Both the position numbers and the translations under genes were made by a program. Of a stretch of 64,000 bases of DNA, positions 52,736-60,535 are shown piece after piece. Under the pieces are notes generated by a model. The model worked only from the letters and a program-made list of their open reading frames with translations. It did no database searches and was not told the origin of the DNA. The first letter of the stretch is position 1; every line of letters begins with the position of its first letter. This stretch comes from Cymbomonas tetramitiformis (lineage: Eukaryota; Chlorophyta; Pyramimonadophyceae; Pyramimonadales; Pyramimonadaceae): contig LGRX02026029.1 in the NCBI GenBank assembly GCA_001247695.2, positions 35,098 to 99,097 on the forward strand. The letters are read 5' to 3'.

Positions 52736-53423
52736 CGACTCGCCTAGGTTCAAAGCGTTGTGCGGAGAGCTAGAATCCGTGTTGCATGCTGAAACGTGCA
52801 AGCGCATCGAGAGGCGCGACAAAAAGGACGACCGCGATGAAGAAGAAGGCGCGGCTCCGAAGGTGGGTTGGAATCTTGGATGGTGGTTCAACATGGGGAG
52901 AACTGCGCAACAGTGGGGATTCGCCAAGAAGAAGGACGGGACGTCTGCGTTTAGCTTGAAGCATCCTTTTTTCAAGAACAGAGGCGTATATCTAGACGAC
53001 CCTCTAGTGTCGAAGAGCAACCCATATTGGAAGAAGGAGATCTTTATGCTAGCAGGGGAACTATTGAAGTGTATTGATGCGAATTACCACGGCGTCCACG
53101 GGGATTGGTGTTTGTACGTATCGTGCATGATGAGCGACATGTGCGAGGTTGGTAGGCACACAGACAAGCACGACGTGTCACATCAATACAACATATTCCT
53201 AGGGAGGTTCGAAAATGCCGTTTACGAGGTAGAGTCGCCGTACAACGACGAAGTGAAGTGTTTTTTTGACACGCATAAAGTGTTTAAATCCGACGCAAGG
53301 TGCAAGCATAGGATCAATTCTGCGGGCTTCATAGGAGTGCGCTATTGTGTAACCTTCTACAAAATGTACGATCGTACACAGGAGAAGGAAGATCCTATAT
53401 TTTGGCCGCCTACCTATATCTAA
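52692..53423 (+). CDS. TET/JBP- or AlkB-like 2-oxoglutarate oxygenase candidate
   Basis: The frame is open from 52692 but has no ATG before about 52893; the protein-like start RKRLPISDSPRF overlaps the end of the methyltransferase-like ORF. In the C-terminal half VGRHTDKHDVSHQYN gives a His-x-Asp (about 53157), then KHRINSAGFIGVRYCVTFYKMY gives a distal His and an Arg before a strand, the ligand order of Fe(II)/2-oxoglutarate DNA/RNA oxygenases. Missing start plus +1 overlap suggest either a fused methyltransferase-oxygenase made by frameshifting, a lost intron, or an indel. Confidence 0.5.
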   Translation, partial: YCGNRGDRRKRLPISDSPRFKALCGELESVLHAETCKRIERRDKKDDRDEEEGAAPKVGWNLGWWFNMGRTAQQWGFAKKKDGTSAFSLKHPFFKNRGVYLDDPLVSKSNPYWKKEIFMLAGELLKCIDANYHGVHGDWCLYVSCMMSDMCEVGRHTDKHDVSHQYNIFLGRFENAVYEVESPYNDEVKCFFDTHKVFKSDARCKHRINSAGFIGVRYCVTFYKMYDRTQEKEDPIFWPPTYI

Positions 53424-53529
53424 AGAACTAGTATCCGTGGGGAGAAGTTGTCTTCAAAGTATTCCGGGCTCAAGCCCGCTCCACAGTCTACCCGACAAAA
53501 CTTAGTTGAACTCACCCTACAGATCTGCA

Positions 53530-54760
53530 ACCCTTGGGAAAGCTTTCCATAGGCATGGAAACGGGTGAAAACCCTATGGAAAAGCCCTATGGAAAAGGGA
53601 AAATGGATACTGGAGGTTATCTCGAAAACAAAAAATTTGAGTTTCCATCCCTATACTCACCCTTGGGAAGGTTTTCATTATTTTCCAGGGCATTCCATAG
53701 GGTGATTGTGCTTTCCATAGGGTTTTCCAAGGCATTCCATAGGGATGATTGTGGCGTCCATACCTATGGAACGTTTTCCATAGGGATGGAAGGAATCGTA
53801 TGGAAAATATCGTATGGAAAACCCTATGGAAACCCAATGGAAAGTCCTGGAATATCAAGCGTTTTCCGTACTTATGTCATCCCTATAGCATTCCTATGGA
53901 AAGCCGTATGGAAAACCCTGTGGAAAAACACACGGATCTGTTCCATCCCTATGATCACCCTATGCTGGCCCTATGGAACCTAATAGGTCATACCTATGGA
54001 AATCTTTTCCCCAGGCATGGTACCCCTTGGGAAACTTGTTTCCATACGGACGGTGTACCTATGGAAGCGGATTCCATAGGCATAGTATCCCTTGGAAAGC
54101 AATCTTCCATACGGTCGATATACCTATGGAACATTTTCCACAGGTATGGTATCCCCTGGGAAAGATCTTTCCATACGGACATTATGCCTACGGAAGACGG
54201 GCCCATACACTTAGCGTCCCTTGGGAAATAGGTTTCCATACGGCCGACATACTTATGGAAAGGTTTTCCACTGGGTGGCTCACCTTTGGGAAAGATTATT
54301 CCATAGGATGGCTATACCTATGGAAACACAATTCCATACGTGCTGTATACTTATGGAAAGGTATTCCATACGGATATTATACGTATGATTCCGTTAACAG
54401 CATCAGGAGTATACCTATGGAAACGCTTTCCGTAGGGTGACCCGCCCTATGGAATTCATATTCCATACGGTTATTATACTTATGGAGAGCATTTTCCGCA
54501 GGTGTACTATACCTACGGAAAGCTTTTTCCCCAGGGATACCATGCGTATGAAAACCGTATATTATAGGTATGGAAAACATCTTTCCCTACGTATGTTATC
54601 CGTATGGAAACTATTTACTATAGGCATAGTATAGGTATGGAACCGGTAGATATATATGGTTTCCATAGGCACGATATAGGGATAATATCGGGATGCTATA
54701 CGTATGGAACTTAATTAATATTTACTTTCCATAGGCACAGTAGTGGGGCAGTATAGGGAT
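53530..54760. repeat. CCTATGGAAA array
   Basis: More than 1.2 kb is built from CCTATGGAAA, TTCCATAGG and variants in both orientations at 15-45 bp spacing. The part at 54006-54440 matches 63566-63800 in the same orientation, including ATACGGACGGTGTACCTATG-type blocks and CAGGAGTATACCTA. These may be subterminal repeats of CACTA-like elements. Confidence 0.85.
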
Positions 54761-54879
54761 ACTGTACGTGTAGCACTGACTGTGTAGCATACATATTGCA
54801 CATTAGCAACATGCAGTGTGTTCACTATGTTTCCACTGTGCGAGATAAACAAAATACTCGAGCATCTTTACTACGATTA

Positions 54880-55400
54880 ACATGTATCTAGCTAGGCAGA
54901 AAGGAATACGAATGGGACTATCAAATTTTATCATACCAACGAATACACAAAATTATGTTCTACTCGTGCACTTTCTATTTACAATACGCAAAATAATGTT
55001 CTTCTCGTGCTCTTTCTATTTACAAGATGCCAACCTAAACGTTGACGTTGTACTCGAGGCCGTCGATTTTCTCCATCTCGCTTCGCTCCAAAACAACCGA
55101 TCTAAAATGGAAAGTAAAGAGCCAACACTTAGTAAAAAAGCGGAAACGCACAAAAGAATATTCTATTGAAAACATAAAGGACTTATCAACCTAGAATGTT
55201 TGAAGGGATGCTTGAAGTTGACGTTGTACTCGAGGCGGTCGATTTCCTCCATTTCGCCCTCCTCGAAAACAGCCAATCTGAAAAGGAAAGTAAAGAGCCA
55301 ACACTTAGTAAAAAGCGGAAACGCACAAAATAAACCTTTATTGAAAACATAATTAACAACCGAGCAACCTCAAATAAATGCGAATATGAACGCGAGATGA
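54880..55400. repeat. Two-copy ~180-bp tandem duplication
   Basis: A block from GTTGACGTTGTACTCGAGGC to GCGGAAACGCACAAAA occurs at about 55038-55153 and 55217-55331 with several changes. No convincing gene. Confidence 0.75.
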
Positions 55401-55535
55401 AAACCTAATATGACTTCGCCACGCGAACGTTTTCAGCGGATCTGAAAAACGAAACCAACCAACTAACGTTTAGTAAAGAAGAAAGAAAATAGCAGTCGTC
55501 AACGAAAGAAGCAAAGGAAAGTAAAAGGGGGATGT

Positions 55536-55602
55536 GGAGTGAGTTGGATTTGAACCAACTATTTCGAGTGCAAAGGACTCGCGGGAATTTCCCGTTCACT
55601 CC
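55536..55602 (-). tRNA. tRNA-like sequence, 67 nt, short D arm
   Basis: On the minus strand the ends pair as GGAGTGA/TCACTCC (7 bp). A T arm GTTGG-TTCAAAT-CCAAC is perfect and matches the B-box consensus. A 5-bp stem CGAGT/ACTCG encloses the loop CCTTTGC, which would give anticodon TTT but has C instead of T at position 33. The D arm is only GGG-AAATT-CCC and lacks the GG pair and A box. It may be a tRNA pseudogene, an organelle-derived tRNA or a deleted long-variable-arm tRNA. Confidence 0.4.
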
Positions 55603-55619
55603 TAGTCAAAGTTTCACGC

Positions 55620-56215
55620 ATGCCAAGTATGAGCGCGCGAAGCACACACAAAATAATACACACGCATAACCAAAACATGCACTGCAAACCAGTGCCATAT
55701 TGCAACCTGTGAGAATTAAAAATATCACAGCACGCAACTCACTGGCGAGGCTGCTGCAACATTGCTGACGGCGAACTGTGAAGAGTGCAATAACGTGAGT
55801 TTGAACTTGACCGTTCAGAAAAATCGAAGTGCTCAAAAACTTTGCCGTTCAGAAGTCACATCGGATCGACTCGTCATGCGAGCACGATCGACGATGACGA
55901 CGATGATGACGATGCGATGTCTCAGACTGAGACTCTCATCAGTGACATTGCATCGGAGATAATGACATAATCGACTTATAAAATTTAAACTGGGATTAAA
56001 TGTAATCGACCCTTCGTAATGGTCTAGAGGTGGCCGTCGTTCTCAGTCTCAATCGAACCTATGAGATCCCGATTTTTTTTGAAGTTCCAGAAATAAAATC
56101 TCGACTAGCCAAAACAGCGCATACAGGCCGCAATTTTGTTTTTTTGCCCCCCTCGTCAGTGAACAAATGGTTTGTTTTCTTGGGGGTGATCGAACAAGCT
56201 CATTTTATTTGGGGG
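55620..56215. other. No gene recognised
   Basis: Mixed sequence with a short GATGACGATG run near 55895-55915. No frame has a recognisable domain. Confidence 0.4.
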
Positions 56216-56800
56216 GTTTTTGGCGGCGGTAGGGGGTCTTCCATAGGGGTTTCCATAGGGATAGGCTCTGGATTTCCCATAGGGCACACCACTTTTTCCA
56301 CAGGCTCCGGATTTTCCATAGGGTACATTGGTGATGTTTTTAACCTGTTTCCAGGCCATTCCACAGGTATGGACGCCACTATCATAGGGATGATCTCTGT
56401 GGCATTCCTTAACAGTGTAATTCTGCATTTTCCATAGGCATTTTCCAAGTGCGGCGTGTTGCTGTTGTAGGGTCCAAAAAGGGCCTGTTTTAACCTGCCC
56501 TATTTTTCATTTTTTTGATTCCATCCCTATAAATTACCTATGGAATCCCGAAAATGGGGTGAGCCAACCTATGATCACCCTGTGGAAACGATTTCCATTG
56601 GGGCCTGTGGCAAATTTTCCAGAGCCATTCCATACGATTTTCAGATAGGGGATTTAAAAGTGCCCTATGGAAAGGTTTTTGCCCTATGGAAAGCCAATGG
56701 AAATGCGTTCCCATAGGTTTTACATAGGGTTTTTCCATCCCTGTGTAATTATTTCCAGCCCTACGGACGCCACTATTATAGGGTTAACACCTCGACCGTT
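56216..56800. repeat. CCATAGGG / CCTATGGAA array
   Basis: The same motif family as 53530-54760, with TTCCATAGG in the plus strand at its left part and both orientations after 56540. It is interrupted at 56810 by the LTR retrotransposon. Confidence 0.8.
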
Positions 56801-56810
56801 CATAGAATAT

Positions 56811-57023
56811 TGCTGGATTTGACACTGTGACACTCAAAACTGTCACATGTCACTTCCTATGGTAGGCTGGGTGACCGTCACCAGTAGACGGGAAACACCC
56901 GTTAGGTATTTATGTATGCCTCTGATTTATCTATCACACTTTATCGTTCTGATTCCGTAACCCTTAACTCAGGGGTTATCTCTCCAGTTAGATATATATT
57001 ACCTCAGCACTATATATCTGCCA
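56811..57023 (+). repeat. 5' LTR
   Basis: Starts TGCTGGATTTGACACTG and ends ATATATCTGCCA. The next bases, GGTTTGGCCCC, are the expected place of a primer-binding site, but I cannot match them to a tRNA with confidence. Confidence 0.93.
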
Positions 57024-57406
57024 GGTTTGGCCCCACTTGCGCTTTATTTAGCCACTGCGAGATTGCCACCATGAGTGGCTAAGCTCGGACGCCTGGGATG
57101 GAGTGAGGCGCTCCGCGCGTGAGAGTGCCGGCAGTCACGGGTATGGCCTAAGTTTTATGGGTTGATTTACGGCACGCCGCGCCGGTTGGAAGACAATTTT
57201 CTTACGGGGCTTAACGTTGGACTGGTTTACGCTTTCTGGTTGGATCCCACACCGTTGCGTATCGGCCGCCGCTACCACACGACTTCCCGGAATTATTTGA
57301 TCTCTCACGGCTGCCGTATCGGCGACCCACGCGTTTCTTGGCCGCCCGACACTGCCGCGCATCTCACGTTTCATTGCCTCACTCCGCCCCTTCAGTCCTT
57401 CTCAGT

Positions 57407-59707
57407 ATGGTAGCTTCTACTCGAGCCACCGCTAGCATGGCGAATCGCCGACGCGCACTAGCCACGATTTTTGATTCGGCAGCTGCGAGACACGCCAACA
57501 CTCCAGCCACACCGCCGGCAGCTCAGCCGGCTGCCAATTCAGCAGGTGCTACATTCCTTGCCTCGGTGCGTACACTTCAACGGGAGCACTTCGACATGAA
57601 AGTCTCCAAGTCCGTTCGTCAAAAGTTGTTCGAGGACAAGAACGGGCGGTTTTCGGCGGCTGAGGGCCACGCGTCTGCGATCTTCGCCAGGATGGTCTCT
57701 GCGCTGCAGACGGCGTTTGTCACGGAGGACATTGGTTTCGCACCCCTTTTCCTGCTGGACGATGCTACCCTTCCCATCCGCGTGGAGGCCAACGCCTTAT
57801 TGTTCTCCACGCTCGAGCTCATGGTTGACCCCGCGTCGCCGGCAGCGGACTGGATGGACTCCTCGCACTCCACATTCCCGAACGACGGTAAGCGGGTGCT
57901 TCTCGAGTTTGCCCGCCGCATGATCCCAGCGGGTGACCCCTTTCAGGGCCAGGCGGACATGTTGGGCATCCGCGTCTCTGCGGGCGTGGACCCGCATGAC
58001 AAGATCGGCGACTTCAACGCCGCTCTGAAGGCTGCGAGGACGCGGGCGACACTCCACGATGAGGACGTGAAGGCGCTGTTCATCAAGTCCCTCGACACCG
58101 TCTTCTACCAGCCGGTGGTATCACGGTTGCTTCTCCACGATCAACGAGCCGCTCACGACCTCCTCACGATTCAACAATGGGTGCGTGAATGCTACTCCGA
58201 GCACGTGCGGGCGGGCACCGCCACGGCGTCCGCACACCGCTACTCTCACGGCACGCATTTCATGGAGGGAGCCGCCGATGACTCCGGTGGACCCGGTGAG
58301 CTCGCGGACTTGAGGACGATGGTCCTCGACTTGAAGCGTCAATTAGCCGCATTCCTCGACACCGCCGAGTCCGGACCGGCTCCGCGGGGGTTTACTCCTC
58401 GCGCGGACAAGCCGGACCGCCGTATCAAGACTCGTTTCGCGGCCTCGCCCCTCCCCAAAGGGGGCAATTGGTCTCAGTCCATCTCCAAGAAGGTGGCCTT
58501 CCATCGCGACACCGGCGCGACCGTGCCGTACTGCCAAAATCAGGTGTGCGCGAAGGGCAAGGCGCGCCATTGGCATCGGGACTGCCCGAACGGAGGCCGG
58601 ACCGGGCTCTCGGCCTACGCTTTCGCTGAGGAGGCCGAGAACTCGGTGTTGGCCGCAAAATTTCAACATGCCATCGACCACGACGACGCCGAAGAGTTCG
58701 ACGCCCTTTGCATGCTCGCGGGCGGGAAGCCGGACATCTTCGCCGACCTCTCCGCGTGCTCATTCTGCGAGGAGGACGGTGAGGCCCTCGTGTCCGCCGT
58801 CACCGAGTTCTCCGAGTTGGCGCGCGCGGCTGGGGATTCGACATTCAACGTCAACACCTTCACTGCCGACTTGCCGGTGGTGTCGGAGCCGCCCGCACAC
58901 TCACCGCCCGCGTCGATTGAGTCCGAGGAGGAATGGACCGGTCCGCCGAACCCCTTCTGCCCTCCTGTCACCCGCACGTTTGCCGACTTCATTGAGAGCA
59001 CGGGGATTGCGTTGGTGCCCGATGAGCCGGCCCCGAGCATGAATTTGCTCTCCGCGGTTGAGGGGCCGGAACGCGTGATCGACTACAAGCCCGCGACTTA
59101 CGCCACGAGCGACGATGACGACGAAGATGCCTCGGTGACACCGCCGCGGCCACGGTACGGCTGCGGGAACGGCATTCCGAGGTTCGCGAGGTCTCTCCTC
59201 ACTTCCTCCTTGGTGTGCGCACTCTTTATAATTTGTGCCACCGCCGCACCGCACGCCGTTGCCGGTGTCGGTGGTGCCGGTGCGCGCACGTGCACGGGTC
59301 CACCGGTCGGTGGTGCTACGTGGACTGACTCGGCAGTCCCGGCTGCGGAGGCTTCGCCAGCTGACGTGATTCATGACATGCCGTGTGCTATTCCGCCTCG
59401 TCGCCAACGGCGGGAGCAGAGACGGCAGGACCTCTATATGGCTCCAATGCCGTGGCATCCCGGGCCGCCGCCGCCTGCCGAGCTGTTTGAGGACGGTCCT
59501 CCACTGTCGCCGGCGTCGTCTTCGGATGACGAGGCCCCGCCGTCGGGCAGCACTTGGCAGCACCCCGGTGCAGTGCAGCCTCCTGTGATCGAGAATTCAA
59601 CAATTTCTTCTACGAATGATTCACCACCGGCCCCGGGGGCCGGCAACTACTTCACCCTCACGCTGCTACGAGCCGGACCGCCAGCTCCGAAGACCTCCCG
59701 TGGCTGA
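57407..59707 (+). CDS. Gag-like protein of the LTR retrotransposon
   Basis: From ATG 57407 the product is about 766 residues; the frame is open from 57338 without ATG. The first half is helical and capsid-like. CQNQVCAKGKARHWHRDC (~380) is a C-x4-C-x8-H-x2-C zinc-knuckle variant. The C-terminal half is acidic and Pro-rich, with a hydrophobic stretch SLVCALFIICATAA (~600) that could be membrane-inserting. No protease triad (D-S/T-G) in an expected position. The frame has no disruption, consistent with a young element that needs its own Gag. Confidence 0.75.
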   Translation: MVASTRATASMANRRRALATIFDSAAARHANTPATPPAAQPAANSAGATFLASVRTLQREHFDMKVSKSVRQKLFEDKNGRFSAAEGHASAIFARMVSALQTAFVTEDIGFAPLFLLDDATLPIRVEANALLFSTLELMVDPASPAADWMDSSHSTFPNDGKRVLLEFARRMIPAGDPFQGQADMLGIRVSAGVDPHDKIGDFNAALKAARTRATLHDEDVKALFIKSLDTVFYQPVVSRLLLHDQRAAHDLLTIQQWVRECYSEHVRAGTATASAHRYSHGTHFMEGAADDSGGPGELADLRTMVLDLKRQLAAFLDTAESGPAPRGFTPRADKPDRRIKTRFAASPLPKGGNWSQSISKKVAFHRDTGATVPYCQNQVCAKGKARHWHRDCPNGGRTGLSAYAFAEEAENSVLAAKFQHAIDHDDAEEFDALCMLAGGKPDIFADLSACSFCEEDGEALVSAVTEFSELARAAGDSTFNVNTFTADLPVVSEPPAHSPPASIESEEEWTGPPNPFCPPVTRTFADFIESTGIALVPDEPAPSMNLLSAVEGPERVIDYKPATYATSDDDDEDASVTPPRPRYGCGNGIPRFARSLLTSSLVCALFIICATAAPHAVAGVGGAGARTCTGPPVGGATWTDSAVPAAEASPADVIHDMPCAIPPRRQRREQRRQDLYMAPMPWHPGPPPPAELFEDGPPLSPASSSDDEAPPSGSTWQHPGAVQPPVIENSTISSTNDSPPAPGAGNYFTLTLLRAGPPAPKTSRG

Positions 59708-59959
59708 GACAGATCACACCGTGCCTGCCTAGAGATTAGCTATAGTATAGCTTCCTAGATGTGCAGAAGAGCTCTCTGGATTTGAGCTGTGTTTAGGGTT
59801 TTGGCAATTAACAGCAGTATCTGACAATCTTTGCTGTGAACTGGGACCGCCCTGACCAAGAGTACAGGCCCCCAGTTGTGCTACAGTTTCCTCCTGAAGT
59901 TGAGTAGGGAGTTTGTTGCTTCGTTTCACTACTAGCTCCGGTCACCACCCTAGGTGGTG

Positions 59960-60172
59960 TGCTGGATTTGACACTGTGACACTCAAAACTGTCACATGTC
60001 ACTTCCTATGGTAGGCTGGGTGACCGTCACCAGTAGACGGGAAACACCCGTTAGGTATTTATGTATGCCTCTGATTTATCTATCACACTTTATCGTTCTG
60101 ATTCCGTAACCCTTAACTCAGGGGTTATCTCTCCAGTTAGATATATATTACCTCAGCACTATATATCTGCCA
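59960..60172 (+). repeat. 3' LTR
   Basis: Same 213 bases as the 5' LTR as far as I can compare. It is preceded by GGTCACCACCCTAGGTGGTG, a hairpin rather than a clean polypurine tract. Confidence 0.93.
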
Positions 60173-60177
60173 AATAT

Positions 60178-60480
60178 CAACCCAATATCCCTATGGAAAG
60201 TTCAAGTTATTTTCCCATAGGTTGTATAGGGTGGGCATCCCTATGGAACCAGAATACAGCATTCCTAACGTATGTCCACCCTATGTCCACCCTACGTTCA
60301 TGGTATGGAAGGTATTGAACACCTTCCATAGGGATGTCATTGGGCGGACCGCCCTATGGAACACATCGTATTGTTTCCATGCCTATGCCCACCCTACGCC
60401 CACCCTATGACCACCTCATGATCACCCTATGCCTAGCAAATGAAAAGCTAAAAAGGAAGCAACGGTTCCAAGTAGTCATG
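60178..60480. repeat. CCTATGGAA / CCCACCCTATG array before the CACTA-like gene
   Basis: Motifs continue from the left side of the retrotransposon insertion. The CCCACCCTATG form dominates at 60375-60435. Confidence 0.75.
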
Positions 60481-60535
60481 CGTGCTGGTATGGATGGTGT
60501 GTTGTGGGCCAGTATTAAACAACCACGGGGTCGAC

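Larger units (their letters stand above)
56811..60172 (+). mobile_element. Gag-only LTR retrotransposon, 3,362 bp, target duplication AATAT
   Basis: LTRs at 56811-57023 and 59960-60172 (213 bp each, TG...CA) look identical over their full length. AATAT flanks both sides (56806-56810, 60173-60177). The interior has one gag-like ORF and no protease, polymerase or integrase. The identical LTRs imply a very recent insertion, mobilised by another element's enzymes. It belongs by layout with terminal-repeat retrotransposons carrying only gag. Confidence 0.93.
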
